Positions 1 to 8,860 of a stretch of 58,090 nt of DNA are shown here, one piece after another. Origin of the DNA: Bacteroidota bacterium. Lineage in GTDB: Bacteria; Bacteroidota; Bacteroidia; JABEUT01. Positions within the stretch are counted from its first letter, which is position 1, and each line of letters opens with the position of its first letter. Below the pieces are notes generated by a model. The model saw only the letters and a list, made by a program, of their open reading frames with translations, ran no database searches and had not been told where the DNA came from. Made by a program: the position numbers and the translations under genes. The stretch is from NCBI GenBank assembly GCA_013289475.1, contig JABCZW010000011.1:1-58090 (forward strand), given 5' to 3'.

Positions 1-698
1 AGCACATGTTGGATGATACTGAAGTAAAAGCTATTATTTCATCACGGGGAGGCTATGGAGCAGTGCGAATTATTGATGGCCTTAACTTTACTTCATTTAA
101 AAAGAGTCCAAAATGGATTATAGGATATAGTGATCTTACTGTTTTTCATAATCATATACATACGCATTATACTATTGAAACACTGCATGCAACCATGCCT
201 GTTAGTTTTAATAAGGATGCAGAATCACTCACCCTGCTTAAAAAAGCTCTGTTCGGAGATGAGATTTCATACACAATTGACGCACACCCTTTAAATAAAA
301 AAGGAGAAAGTACAGGGCCACTTGTTGGCGGAAACCTTTCGCTTTTATATGCATTGGCCTCTACCCCATCCGATATTAATACCGATGGTAAAATACTTTT
401 TCTGGAAGACCTGGATGAATACCTCTATCATATTGACCGTATGATGATGCAGTTGAAACGTTCTGGTAAATTAGCTAAGTTAAATGGGCTTGTAATTGGT
501 AATTTTTCTGAAATGAAAGACAATACCATTCCCTTCGGAAAAACTGCCGAGGAGATTATAATTGATACTGTGAAAGAATACGGCTATCCTGTTTGCTTTG
601 GGTTTCCTGCCGGGCATGGAGATAAAAATTATCCTCTCTACCTGGGCAGAGAAGTTGCACTTTCGGTAAAAGAAAAAACCTCTCTTAAATTTCTTTAA
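1..698 (+). CDS. LD-carboxypeptidase (peptidase S66), 5'-truncated by the window edge
   Basis: This serine peptidase of the S66 family trims the terminal D-amino acid from muropeptide tetrapeptides during murein recycling. The reading frame is open to the left edge (a His codon precedes the first Met at base 6), so the N-terminal third is missing; S66 proteins are usually about 300 residues and 230 are visible from that Met. The S66 triad can be placed: Ser42 in GYSDLT, Glu134 in LFLEDLDEY and His204 in PAGHGDKNYP, with spacing close to that of known members. The RGGYGAVR motif upstream is also typical. The last codons form one arm of a terminator hairpin. The family call is confident; whether the enzyme is LdcA proper or a microcin-immunity type is not decidable here. 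Confidence 0.9.
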   Translation, partial: HMLDDTEVKAIISSRGGYGAVRIIDGLNFTSFKKSPKWIIGYSDLTVFHNHIHTHYTIETLHATMPVSFNKDAESLTLLKKALFGDEISYTIDAHPLNKKGESTGPLVGGNLSLLYALASTPSDINTDGKILFLEDLDEYLYHIDRMMMQLKRSGKLAKLNGLVIGNFSEMKDNTIPFGKTAEEIIIDTVKEYGYPVCFGFPAGHGDKNYPLYLGREVALSVKEKTSLKFL

Positions 699-706
699 GA
701 GAGGTT
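677..706. terminator. Bidirectional hairpin terminator overlapping the end of the S66 gene
   Basis: A 13-bp perfect stem (AACCTCTCTTAAA at 677-689, its complement at 694-706) encloses a 4-nt loop. It overlaps the stop codon at 696-698. On the minus strand a T run follows directly, so it should end the convergent DUF4412 transcript well; on the plus strand the T tract is weaker. Confidence 0.7.
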
Positions 707-729
707 CTTCTATAATTTTATTATCAGTT

Positions 730-1380
730 CTATTTCTCGAACTTGTGGTATCCTTCAGGAATTTCAAAAGTTCCGTTGGCAATTTTGCCTGTGGTAACTT
801 TTGTGGCTTTAATAAATCCTTTCGAAACACCCGACATATCAGTTTCGTATGCTTCCATAGGGAACATATTAGCTGAACTAGGTATAACCATGTAGTACTG
901 AGAGAATTTATCTTTACGGTTAAGTATGTTCATCATAGGCAGGAAAAATTCAAAGTTGCCTGTAGCAATCCAATAAGTAACCTTGATACCTTCTTCAGCA
1001 TCAACCACATCATACTCGGTACATTTATAACCGTTTATGGTTTTGGTGTTTGTGGTTTTAGTTACCTTAGGTGTACCTGAAGGCTTAACAGCGGCAGGTG
1101 AAGGCTGATCCTTATATATTTTACGAACAGGGCTAAGCGCTAAAGTTGTTTTGGTTGTAAGGTCAATTAAATAAATACCTTCATCGTTATTGGTTTTAAT
1201 ATCGGTATTCACAATTCTTACGTGTGTAGTTTTAACATCATACGAAAAGTAGGTTGTGTCAATACCATTGTACTGCATAAAGCTGATAGAGCCTTCGAAA
1301 GCTCCTGCCTTTTTTTCCTGGCCAAATGCTACGCCTGCAATCAGCAGAGCAGCAGCAGAAAGAGAGAGAATTTTTTTCAT
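730..1380 (-). CDS. DUF4412-like secreted protein
   Basis: A 216-residue protein with an N-terminal signal peptide (MKKILSLSAAALLIAGVAFG, cleavage near residue 20). The mature part starts FEGSISFMQYNG and contains a K..NGYKCTEYDVVD segment and alternating hydrophobic strands, the pattern of the Bacteroidota DUF4412 family, which probably folds as a LolA-like half barrel in the periplasm. Function unknown. It is a single gene, convergent with the S66 peptidase and divergent from yraN. The start fits a standard signal peptide. Confidence 0.7.
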   Translation of the reverse strand: MKKILSLSAAALLIAGVAFGQEKKAGAFEGSISFMQYNGIDTTYFSYDVKTTHVRIVNTDIKTNNDEGIYLIDLTTKTTLALSPVRKIYKDQPSPAAVKPSGTPKVTKTTNTKTINGYKCTEYDVVDAEEGIKVTYWIATGNFEFFLPMMNILNRKDKFSQYYMVIPSSANMFPMEAYETDMSGVSKGFIKATKVTTGKIANGTFEIPEGYHKFEK

Positions 1381-1462
1381 GTTTAATTTTAATTTTACCG
1401 GTTATAGTGCCCTAAATTAGTTTTTTTTTACATTACTCATACAATCAGCCGAAACCATTGCC

Positions 1463-1470
1463 TATATTCG
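1463..1470 (+). promoter_or_regulatory. Candidate -7 box (TATATTCG) for yraN-hemJ-kmo
   Basis: One mismatch from the Bacteroidota -7 consensus TAnnTTTG. It ends only 5 nt before the ATG at 1476, which implies a leader of a few bases at most. No clear -33 TTG was confirmed. Confidence 0.4.
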
Positions 1471-1475
1471 CACAA

Positions 1476-1844
1476 ATGAACGAAAAGCAAAAAACCGGTT
1501 CGGAGGGGGAGGCAGAGGCCGTAAAACACTTACGGGCAAAGGGTTTCGAAATACTTGAAACCAATTGGCGCTTCGGGCAGGAAGAGATAGATATTATTGC
1601 CCGCGACAAAAATTTTTTAGTGGTTGCCGAAGTAAAAACACGTTCGACCAATTATTTTGGTGAACCTGAGACTTTTGTAAACAAGCAAAAACAACGCCAT
1701 TTAATTAAAGCAGCAGGGGCATACATTGAAAAAAATAATCTTGACCTAGAAGTACGGTTCGATATAGTATCGGTACTTAAAAGCGCCGATAGTTACAAGG
1801 TTCACGTAATTGAAAATGCATTTTACCCCATAGTTAATAAATAG
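1476..1844 (+). CDS. yraN: YraN family (UPF0102) endonuclease-like protein
   Basis: A 122-residue protein of the UPF0102/YraN family, which has a restriction-endonuclease-like fold and an unresolved role in bacteria. Seen here: GSEGEAEAVKHLRAKG at the N-terminus, EEIDIIARD (Asp39) and AEVKTRS (Glu52, Lys54), which together make the E-D-ExK metal site. I chose the ATG at 1476; an in-frame TTG at 1458 adds six residues but lies upstream of the promoter-like box. It is first in a tight run: hemJ begins 5 nt after its stop. Confidence 0.88.
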   Translation: MNEKQKTGSEGEAEAVKHLRAKGFEILETNWRFGQEEIDIIARDKNFLVVAEVKTRSTNYFGEPETFVNKQKQRHLIKAAGAYIEKNNLDLEVRFDIVSVLKSADSYKVHVIENAFYPIVNK

Positions 1845-1849
1845 AACTT

Positions 1850-2398
1850 ATGTCACAATATCTTTTACCCCTTCACATAATATTTATAGTTACCTGGTTT
1901 GCTGGGCTGTTTTATATTGTGCGCCTGTTTGTTTACCATACCGAAGCAGAAAAAAAACCTGAGCCCGAAAAAAGTATTTTGCAGGCCCAATATAAAATAA
2001 TGGAAAAGCGTTTATGGTATGGCATTACATGGCCATCGGCAATACTAACCTATGTATTTGGCTTTTGGCTTGCCTACTCTATGTTTGGTTTTAATATACC
2101 TGCCTGGTTACTTATTAAATTATGTTTTGTGTTTGGTCTTACTCTTTACCAATTACAAAACCAGGTAATATTCAGCAAGCTTCAAAAAAACAAAATCACA
2201 TGGTCATCGGGCCAGTTGCGCATGTGGAACGAATTGGCAACCATTTTTTTAGTTGCAATTGTATTTATTGTAACAATGCAGGACAAGCTAAGCTGGATAT
2301 GGGGTGTATTAGGGATATTGATATTCGGATTTATGATGTGGGGTGCCATTGCAATATATAAAAGAGCAAGAGAAAAGAACGAAAAGAAACCTGAATAA
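1850..2398 (+). CDS. hemJ: HemJ-type protoporphyrinogen IX oxidase (CopD-like membrane protein)
   Basis: An integral membrane protein of 182 residues with about four to five transmembrane helices. HemJ oxidises protoporphyrinogen IX to protoporphyrin IX in heme synthesis, in the cytoplasmic membrane. The diagnostic N-terminus is present: LHIIFIVTWFAGLFYIVRLF followed by VYH and an acidic residue, with the conserved His9. The conserved basic positions around LIKLCFVFGL and the C-terminal tail rich in Lys/Glu also fit. Start at ATG 1850; kmo starts 10 nt after the stop, so the genes are probably cotranscribed. Databases often label this family only CopD or UPF0093. Confidence 0.82.
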   Translation: MSQYLLPLHIIFIVTWFAGLFYIVRLFVYHTEAEKKPEPEKSILQAQYKIMEKRLWYGITWPSAILTYVFGFWLAYSMFGFNIPAWLLIKLCFVFGLTLYQLQNQVIFSKLQKNKITWSSGQLRMWNELATIFLVAIVFIVTMQDKLSWIWGVLGILIFGFMMWGAIAIYKRAREKNEKKPE

Positions 2399-2408
2399 TA
2401 TTTAGGCT

Positions 2409-3773
2409 ATGACTGAGAAACCTTATGTAGTAATGGGTGCAGGGCTTGTGGGCTCATTGCTTTCTATTTACTTAGCTAAGCGGGGATATAATGTCGAAGT
2501 ATATGAACGCCGAGAGGATATGCGCAAAGCAAGTATCTCTGCGGGTAAGTCTATTAACCTTGCTTTATCGGACAGAGGCTGGAAAGGTTTGCAGGGTGTA
2601 GGTATTGCCGATGAAATAAAAAAAATTGCCATTGCCATGAACGGGCGTATGGTACATGATATTGAGGGCAAAACAAATTTTTTTCCATATGGAAAAGATG
2701 GACAAGCTATATATTCTGTATCGCGCGGCGGGCTTAATTGCCTGCTAATGGATCTTGCCGAGAAACATGGAAGCAAAATATATTTTTACCAGCGTTGCAA
2801 AAGCATTTCGCTAAAAGATGCCACAGCAGTTGTAGAAGACACATCACAAAAGGAAACAAAGGTCTCTGCTAAAAGAATATTCAGTACCGACGGAGCATTT
2901 TCTGCAGGAAGATTACAATTACAGTTATCTACCGACCGCTTTGAATATTCACAACACTACCTCGATTACGGGTACAAGGAATTAGTAATTCCACCTACGA
3001 AAGATGGAGGCTTTGCCATGGAAAAACACTGCCTGCATATTTGGGCCCGTGGTACTTATATGATGATTGCACTGCCGAATATTGATGGCAGTTTTACTTG
3101 CACACTGTTCTTTCCGTTCGAAGGAAAAGAATCTTTTGCAGCACTTAAAGATCGCGATTCAGTGAGTAAATTTTTCAAGGCTGTATTCCCGGATGCAGTG
3201 CCTTTAATGCCAACGCTGCTTGATGATTTCACAAATAATCCTGTATCATCATTAGTTACTGTAAAGTGTTATCCGTGGAGCCATTCTGATAAACTTTTAT
3301 TATTGGGCGATGCTGCACACGCCATTGTGCCTTTCTTCGGACAGGGTATGAACTGCGGCTTTGAAGACTGCACCGTGTTTGAACAATTAATGGACGCCTA
3401 CTTAGGCAAAGGCAATGAAGAAGAAGCCTGGACGAAAATATTTGACGAAACGCAAAAATTACGCAAGCCAAATTCTGATGCTATTGCTGATTTAGCCGTT
3501 GCCAACTTTATTGAAATGCGCGACCTGGTAACACACCCAGATTTTATTTTGCAAAAGAAAATAGAGGCGCACTTTAGTAAGTTACATCCTGAATTGTGGA
3601 TACCGCTTTATAGCATGGTAACCTTTACAGACCTGCCATATAGCCATGCGCTAAAGCAAGGCAAAAAGCAAGATGCCATTATGAAAAAAGTATTGGCAAC
3701 ACCAAGCATAACCGAAAAATGGAACTCGATTGAAGTTGAGCAGATGATGCTGAAACTGGTTAAAGAAATTTAA
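2409..3773 (+). CDS. kmo: Kynurenine 3-monooxygenase
   Basis: A FAD-dependent hydroxylase converting L-kynurenine to 3-hydroxykynurenine with NADPH and O2, a step of tryptophan catabolism. The dinucleotide fold GAGLVGSLLSIYLAKRG is near residues 10-26, followed by the KMO-type VYERR and GKSINLALSDRG segments. The second FAD motif LLLLGDAAHAIVPFFGQGMN lies near residue 300. Its 454 residues are normal for the family, and the C-terminal hydrophobic stretch (HALKQG region) is kept. It is third in the yraN-hemJ-kmo run. A group II decarboxylase is encoded one gene downstream and a glutaryl-CoA dehydrogenase about 50 kb away, both compatible with aromatic amino acid catabolism. Confidence 0.93.
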   Translation: MTEKPYVVMGAGLVGSLLSIYLAKRGYNVEVYERREDMRKASISAGKSINLALSDRGWKGLQGVGIADEIKKIAIAMNGRMVHDIEGKTNFFPYGKDGQAIYSVSRGGLNCLLMDLAEKHGSKIYFYQRCKSISLKDATAVVEDTSQKETKVSAKRIFSTDGAFSAGRLQLQLSTDRFEYSQHYLDYGYKELVIPPTKDGGFAMEKHCLHIWARGTYMMIALPNIDGSFTCTLFFPFEGKESFAALKDRDSVSKFFKAVFPDAVPLMPTLLDDFTNNPVSSLVTVKCYPWSHSDKLLLLGDAAHAIVPFFGQGMNCGFEDCTVFEQLMDAYLGKGNEEEAWTKIFDETQKLRKPNSDAIADLAVANFIEMRDLVTHPDFILQKKIEAHFSKLHPELWIPLYSMVTFTDLPYSHALKQGKKQDAIMKKVLATPSITEKWNSIEVEQMMLKLVKEI

Positions 3774-3798
3774 TTTTCTTACTCCTCGTGCACTTAAA

Positions 3799-3829
3799 TT
3801 GTACAATCTAAACGAGATTTTTATATTTG
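3799..3829 (+). promoter_or_regulatory. Bacteroidota-type promoter (-33 TTG, -7 TATATTTG)
   Basis: TTG at 3799-3801 and TATATTTG at 3822-3829 are separated by 20 nt, matching the primary-sigma consensus of this phylum. The box lies 24 nt before the chosen ATG at 3854 of the outer-membrane protein gene, which supports that start over the upstream in-frame codon. Confidence 0.65.
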
Positions 3830-3853
3830 CGCCCAACCTTATTCCCTGGTAAT

Positions 3854-4468
3854 ATGAAAAAGCTTAAAAAGTTATTTTTAGTTAGTGCTGTTTTGTTTAT
3901 TTCAAATCTTTTAGTAGCCCAGGCTTTTGATGATGGCAAGAATCTTATTTCATTGGGCTTTGGTTTTCCTCCAACCTCACAAATAACAGAAAGTTTAACT
4001 CAATATCAGAACTACAATAACTATAATTATAAAAACTATGGCACAGTTGTTTTGAAATATGAACATGGGTTGACAAAATATTTTGGTGTTGGTCTTGATT
4101 TAGAATATTCAGGTGCTAATGTTACCTATCAATATAATGTTAGCAGGTTATTTAATACTGATACTACGTACAAGGTAAATGTAAATGGCACGGTAATGGG
4201 GTTTTTCATTCGCTTAAATGGGCACTACCCTATAGGCGATAAGCTTGATATTTTTGCTGGTTTAGGCGGAGGCTATTTGCTTACTATTGATAATAGCACT
4301 GACAATAACCCAAATAACAGCAATAATGATAAGAAAACCCAAACCTTTACTTTTGCCGGTCAGTTCACTATTGGTGCGCACTATATGGTTAAGGAGCATT
4401 TTGGTTTATTTGCTGAAATAGGCTGGGCGTCTACCATTGTACAAGCCGGAATAGTTTTGGGATTCTAA
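3854..4468 (+). CDS. Outer-membrane beta-barrel protein, OmpA/OprF-like fold without peptidoglycan domain
   Basis: A 204-residue protein. It begins with a signal peptide (MKKLKKLFLVSAVLFISNLL, cleaved after VAQA) and continues with alternating amphipathic strands: GTVVLKYEHGL, FGVGLDLEYSG, VMGFFIRLNGHYPI, IFAGLGGGYLL, FTIGAHYMV and a final strand ending in VLGF. This is the typical short eight-stranded outer-membrane porin-like barrel of Bacteroidota. There is no C-terminal OmpA domain. An in-frame start at 3827 overlaps the promoter box and is rejected. Specific function unknown. Confidence 0.72.
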   Translation: MKKLKKLFLVSAVLFISNLLVAQAFDDGKNLISLGFGFPPTSQITESLTQYQNYNNYNYKNYGTVVLKYEHGLTKYFGVGLDLEYSGANVTYQYNVSRLFNTDTTYKVNVNGTVMGFFIRLNGHYPIGDKLDIFAGLGGGYLLTIDNSTDNNPNNSNNDKKTQTFTFAGQFTIGAHYMVKEHFGLFAEIGWASTIVQAGIVLGF

Positions 4469-4501
4469 ATCTTTTCTCTTCCTGGTCAATTTTTTTACAC
4501 T

Positions 4502-5968
4502 ATGGATAATTCTGTTGACCTGAATAAAATACTCGAACTCGAAAAAACATCGCGACTACTTGAGCCTGATGCACAGCAGCGCAAAACTGTTCGTGACAGT
4601 GTTGTAAATTATACCGAGGGCTTTATCAATGATATTGAAACTATACCTGCATATACTGAAGGAAGAAAAGCGAGTGAAGTATTTTTAAATTCTCCCATTA
4701 CCGAGGAAGCATTAGCATTACCTGAAATAATATCTATGCTTAAAACTGGCATGGATGAGCCTGCGCTTAATCCTGCTTCGGGCGGACACTTGGGATATAT
4801 ACCCGGAGGAGGAATATATTACTCAGCATTGGGAGATTACTGGGCGGATATTACCAACCGCTATGCCGGAATATTCTTTGCAGGGCCGGGTGCTGTGCGC
4901 ATGGAAAACATGCTTATTAAATGGACCTCAGAACTTGCCGGCTATCCTTCCAATTCAGTCGGGAATCTTACCAGCGGCGGCAGTATAGCTAACCTTTCTG
5001 CTATTGTTACGGCAAGAGATCATAAGCAAATTACATCTGAGAAAATAAAGAAAGCAGTTATTTATCTTTCTTCTGAAGTGCATCATTGTATTTTTAAAGC
5101 CATCCGTATTGCCGGGCTTGCGGAGTGCGTTACACGCCATCTTCCGCTTGATGAAGGATACAGAATAAAATCTGCCGAATTAGAAAGATTAATTATAGAG
5201 GATAAAGAAAAAGGATTGATTCCGTTTTTGGTTGTAGCCTCTGCCGGCACTACCGATACCGGCTCAGTTGATCCGCTTACAGCAATTGGAGAAATAGCAA
5301 AGCAGCATGGCCTGTGGTATCATGTTGATGCAGCTTATGGTGGATACTTTCTATTAACTGATTATGGTAAGAAAACATTGAAAGGCATTGAATTATCGGA
5401 TTCATTTGCTATTGATCCACACAAAGGATTGTTTCTGCCCTATGGGCTTGGAATGGTTGTGGTAAAGAATAAAGAAGCACTTTACAATTCGCATTATTAC
5501 AGGGCTAACTATATGCAAGATACTTTGGATGCTGATGAAGAAGTTTCTCCGGCTGATCTATCCCCTGAGCTTACAAAACACTTCCGCGGTTTGCGTTTAT
5601 GGTTGCCATTAAAACTATTGGGCTTAAAGCCTTTCAGGGCATGTTTGGAAGAGAAACTTTTGCTCACAAGGTACTTCTATGATGAAATTAAAAAACTTGG
5701 TTTTGAAATTGGTCCTTACCCCGATTTATCTGTTGCAACCTATCGTTATATATCAAAGAAGCACGATGCAAATATTTTTAACAAAAGGCTGATGGGAGAA
5801 ATTCAAAAAGATGGAAGAGTATTTATTTCCTCTACAATGCTGGAAGATCGCTTTATGCTTCGCCTTGCCGTATTAAGCTTTCGCACGCACTTATCTACTG
5901 TTGATACATTACTTCGTTTATTGAAAGAGAAAGTAACTGAACTTGAAAACGGGGACACTCTTCTATAA
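4502..5968 (+). CDS. PLP-dependent group II decarboxylase (aromatic L-amino acid decarboxylase-like)
   Basis: A 488-residue cytosolic enzyme of the pyridoxal-dependent decarboxylase family that includes aromatic-L-amino-acid, tyrosine and glutamate decarboxylases. Seen: ASGGHLGYIPGGG near residue 95, the cofactor-binding LTSGGSIANLSAIVTARDHK, HVDAAYGGYF with the Asp that contacts the pyridine nitrogen, and DPHKGLFLPYG with Lys308 forming the Schiff base. The substrate cannot be read from sequence; kmo next door makes an aromatic amino acid plausible (inference). Its stop codon overlaps by 6 bp the convergent glyS end. Confidence 0.85.
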   Translation: MDNSVDLNKILELEKTSRLLEPDAQQRKTVRDSVVNYTEGFINDIETIPAYTEGRKASEVFLNSPITEEALALPEIISMLKTGMDEPALNPASGGHLGYIPGGGIYYSALGDYWADITNRYAGIFFAGPGAVRMENMLIKWTSELAGYPSNSVGNLTSGGSIANLSAIVTARDHKQITSEKIKKAVIYLSSEVHHCIFKAIRIAGLAECVTRHLPLDEGYRIKSAELERLIIEDKEKGLIPFLVVASAGTTDTGSVDPLTAIGEIAKQHGLWYHVDAAYGGYFLLTDYGKKTLKGIELSDSFAIDPHKGLFLPYGLGMVVVKNKEALYNSHYYRANYMQDTLDADEEVSPADLSPELTKHFRGLRLWLPLKLLGLKPFRACLEEKLLLTRYFYDEIKKLGFEIGPYPDLSVATYRYISKKHDANIFNKRLMGEIQKDGRVFISSTMLEDRFMLRLAVLSFRTHLSTVDTLLRLLKEKVTELENGDTLL

Positions 5969-7501
5969 CCTCCTAAGCGCACTAACAATATCCGTCTTCT
6001 CACCAACAATCTTCTGTACTTCGGCAATAGCAACCCTGTCTTGTTTCATAGAATCGCGTTCGCGGATAGTAACAGTATTATCTTCTAAGGTCTGGTGGTC
6101 GATAGTAATACAATATGGTGTTCCAATAGCATCTTGTCTGCGATACCGTTTACCAATAGAGTCCTTTTCATCGTACTGGCAATACATTGATAATTTCAAG
6201 GTGTTGAATATTTCTAATGCCTTTTCTGATAAGCCATCCTTTTTAGTCAATGGCAGTACAGCGCATTTTACCGGCGCTAAAAAAGGTGGTAATCTCAACA
6301 CATCTCTTGTTGTGCCATCTTCCAGTTTTTCCTGTATTAATGATTGAGATAATACTGATAGGAATAACCTGTCTAAGCCCACTGATGTTTCCACTACATA
6401 AGGAACATAGCTGCTATTCAGCTCAGGGTCGAAATATTGTAATTTTTTACCTGAGAATTTCTCATGGCTCTTTAAATCAAAATCAGTGCGGGAGTGAATG
6501 CCTTCTAATTCCTTGAAACCGAATGGGAACTCAAATTCAATATCGCACGCTGCATTGGCATAATGAGCTAATTTAGTATGGTCATGGAAACGGTATTTAT
6601 CTTTCCCGAAACCAAGGCTATGATGCCAGGCCAAACGCTTTTCTTTCCATTGCTCGTACCATTTCAACTCGCTTCCGGGTTGCACAAAAAACTGCATTTC
6701 CATTTGTTCAAACTCACGCATGCGGAAAATGAATTGCCTTGCAACAATCTCATTTCTGAAGGCTTTACCCGTTTGAGCAATACCAAAAGGTATCTTCATT
6801 CGGGTAGTTTTTTGCACATTTAAAAAATTCACAAAAATGCCCTGTGCAGTTTCTGGCCTTAGGTACAAAAGGTTCGATGTTTCTTCCATAGCGCCCATGC
6901 TGGTAGAAAACATCAGGTTGAATTGCCTTACATCGGTCCAGTTTTTAGTGCCCGATACCGGGCAAACTATTTCAAGGTCAATAATTACCTGGCGTAAATC
7001 AACCCAATTACTTTCTTCCATAGCCTTTTTATAGCGGCCATGCACGGTAGCAATATTGTTCTTAATCTCTGTTATTCTTGGATTGGTTGAACGGTATAAA
7101 GCCTCATCAAAATTTTCGGCAAAGCGTTTTTTTGCCTTCTCCACTTCTTTCTCAATCTTATCTTCCTGCTTGCCTATATAATCTTCTATAAGATTATCTG
7201 CCCTGTATCTCTTTTTAGAGTCCTTATTATCAATTAGCGGGTCATTAAAAGCATCAACGTGGCCCGATGCTTTCCATATTGTGGGATGCATAAATATCGC
7301 AGAGTCAAGCCCTACAATATTCTCGTGCAATTGCACCATTGCTTTCCACCAATAAGTGCGAATATTGTTCTTCAGTTCTGCTCCATAGCTACCGTAATCG
7401 TAAACAGCACTGAGTCCGTCATATATTTCGCTGGAAGGAAATATGAAGCCATATTCCTTGCTATGCGATATTACATTCTTAAAAAGTTCTTCGTTATTCA
7501 T
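5963..7501 (-). CDS. glyS: Glycyl-tRNA synthetase, homodimeric alpha2 type
   Basis: A class II aminoacyl-tRNA synthetase that charges tRNA-Gly. Its 512 residues match the single-chain eukaryal/archaeal-like form used by Bacteroidota rather than the E. coli alpha/beta form. Motif 2 is GKAFRNEIVARQFIFRMREF with QMEMQFFV, motif 3 is GLDRLFLSVL, and YLRPETAQGIFVNF and the anticodon-binding C-terminal domain (CAVLPLTKKDG) are present. The start at 7501 (MNNEELFKNV) lies 8 nt after a -7 box, so the leader is very short. It is monocistronic and convergent with the decarboxylase. Confidence 0.96.
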   Translation of the reverse strand: MNNEELFKNVISHSKEYGFIFPSSEIYDGLSAVYDYGSYGAELKNNIRTYWWKAMVQLHENIVGLDSAIFMHPTIWKASGHVDAFNDPLIDNKDSKKRYRADNLIEDYIGKQEDKIEKEVEKAKKRFAENFDEALYRSTNPRITEIKNNIATVHGRYKKAMEESNWVDLRQVIIDLEIVCPVSGTKNWTDVRQFNLMFSTSMGAMEETSNLLYLRPETAQGIFVNFLNVQKTTRMKIPFGIAQTGKAFRNEIVARQFIFRMREFEQMEMQFFVQPGSELKWYEQWKEKRLAWHHSLGFGKDKYRFHDHTKLAHYANAACDIEFEFPFGFKELEGIHSRTDFDLKSHEKFSGKKLQYFDPELNSSYVPYVVETSVGLDRLFLSVLSQSLIQEKLEDGTTRDVLRLPPFLAPVKCAVLPLTKKDGLSEKALEIFNTLKLSMYCQYDEKDSIGKRYRRQDAIGTPYCITIDHQTLEDNTVTIRERDSMKQDRVAIAEVQKIVGEKTDIVSALRRL

Positions 7502-7509
7502 AATGGGCG

Positions 7510-7541
7510 CAAACTTAATGGCAATTTTTGAATTATTACAA
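7510..7541 (-). promoter_or_regulatory. Promoter of glyS
   Basis: On the minus strand, TTG (complement of 7539-7541) and TAAGTTTG (complement of 7510-7517) are 21 nt apart. The predicted transcription start would fall only about 5 nt before the ATG. Confidence 0.6.
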
Positions 7542-7593
7542 GATTCCTTACCTCATAAAAAAGACTTGTTATATGTTAAAGCCTGTTAAATAA

Positions 7594-7624
7594 TTTGCCA
7601 TTTCAGAGAATTTCACTACATTTG
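7594..7624 (+). promoter_or_regulatory. Promoter of the T9SS cargo gene
   Basis: TTTG at 7594-7597 and TACATTTG at 7617-7624, 19 nt apart, 21 nt before the ATG at 7646. The position argues for the 7646 start and against the in-frame upstream codon at 7595. Confidence 0.6.
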
Positions 7625-7645
7625 CTACTTACAAAACACTTAACC

Positions 7646-8614
7646 ATGAAAAAACATTTACTTGCTTTATCAATTGTAGCTTTAGCTTTTACAGTAACTA
7701 CAACTAAGGCACAAATTATTAACGCTGCCTCCGATGACTTTGAAACCTGGAGTCCTGACGTATTGGTTTCCTCGGCAAATGACCCAAATGGAGGATCAGG
7801 TACACCGGGATGGCAGTGCTTTAATATACTAAATAGCCCATTTGCAGGCAGCAGCCCTATTTCAGTAACTGAAGAAAACACAATTGTGCATTCAGGCAGC
7901 CATTCATGCAAAATAACATCTGTTGTATTAACTACCGGACCCTCAGGATCTTATAATTACGTTAAAGCCTTTGTACCTCATGATACTTGTGGGATAGTGG
8001 TTGGCGGAACAATAGTTACTTCTCCTACTCCTGCCTTTAAACTTGGCCTTCCTTTTACCAATCATATCACTTCATTAAGTTTCTGGTATCAATATATGCC
8101 TGCAACAGGTGCCGGCAAGCCAGATACCGGTTTTTGTTCAGTAGTTCTTACACATAAACACCATGTTTTGGGTGCAGGAAAGTATTCCATTAATAACGCA
8201 GCAAGCTGGACACAAGGCACAGTTAATATAGTATGGGATAGCTTAACCGGAACACCTGATAGTGCTTTAATATTTTTCAGTTCAAGCAGTTTTTACAAAC
8301 CTGTTCCAGGTAGCATACTTTATGTAGATGGAGCAACTGTTACCGGTTTTAATGAGTTACACAATGTATCTGCTAATGTTAATGTGTACCCTAACCCTTC
8401 ATCAACAGAGATTAGTTTTGCAATTACAAGTTCAGATATTGCAAACCGCGCTGACATTTATGACATTACTGGTCAAAAGGTAAGCAGCTATGAAGTAAAA
8501 AATAACTTTGCTTCTGTTAGCACTGCTAATTATGCTCCGGGCCTTTACCTTTACCAGATCTATGATAAATCGGGTAGTGTAATGAAGATAGGTAAGTTTA
8601 GTGTTAGTAGGTAA
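7646..8614 (+). CDS. T9SS type A sorting domain protein with jelly-roll (PCMD-like) region
   Basis: A 322-residue secreted protein. The signal peptide is MKKHLLALSIVALAFTVTTT followed by KAQ. The middle (about residues 25-240) begins DDFETWSP and contains HSGSHSCKITS, SLSFWYQYMPATG and a predicted final strand SILYVDGATVTG, a beta-sandwich layout resembling carbohydrate-associated PCMD or lamin-type domains; that likeness is inference. The C-terminal ~75 residues (NVYPNPSSTEI, IYDITGQKV, APGLYLYQI, KFSVSR) are a T9SS type A sorting domain, so the protein should cross the outer membrane and be anchored or released. A strong terminator follows. Confidence 0.85.
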   Translation: MKKHLLALSIVALAFTVTTTKAQIINAASDDFETWSPDVLVSSANDPNGGSGTPGWQCFNILNSPFAGSSPISVTEENTIVHSGSHSCKITSVVLTTGPSGSYNYVKAFVPHDTCGIVVGGTIVTSPTPAFKLGLPFTNHITSLSFWYQYMPATGAGKPDTGFCSVVLTHKHHVLGAGKYSINNAASWTQGTVNIVWDSLTGTPDSALIFFSSSSFYKPVPGSILYVDGATVTGFNELHNVSANVNVYPNPSSTEISFAITSSDIANRADIYDITGQKVSSYEVKNNFASVSTANYAPGLYLYQIYDKSGSVMKIGKFSVSR

Positions 8615-8636
8615 TATTTGAGATTATTATAACAGG

Positions 8637-8664
8637 AAATCCCGCAACTATGCGGGATTTTTTG
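8637..8664 (+). terminator. Rho-independent terminator after the T9SS gene
   Basis: A 10-bp perfect stem AAATCCCGCA (8637-8646) with TGCGGGATTT (8651-8660), loop ACTA, followed by more T residues. Confidence 0.9.
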
Positions 8665-8804
8665 TTGAAAAGAATCCCTATTTTAGGTCCATTAGCTTAC
8701 CTCCAATACCTTTATAATTAATGAAATCTGACTCTTTATCCGTTTTTAACAATACCTTCTTCAAAGATTCTTGCAAAAATGTTCGCAGATATTAAAATAT
8801 TACT

Positions 8805-8812
8805 TAGCTTTG
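8805..8812 (+). promoter_or_regulatory. -7 box (TAGCTTTG) of the rplM operon
   Basis: TAGCTTTG is followed by CACCCCT. The same run, including one T upstream, occurs in front of prs on the other strand. A possible -33 element is TTCG at 8782-8785. The leader to the GTG start of rplM is about 45 nt. Confidence 0.6.
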
Positions 8813-8860
8813 CACCCCTTTTAGAAAAAAGGTTAAAAGAACATATTAAATTATTTTATC

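Noticed and set aside
480..830. Minus-strand frame across the S66/DUF4412 junction
   Set aside because: It overlaps two well-supported genes and a terminator and has no protein-like motifs.
5963..5968. 6-bp overlap of the decarboxylase and glyS ends as a possible frameshift or assembly error
   Set aside because: Both proteins have full family length and normal C-termini; overlapping convergent stops are ordinary in compact genomes.
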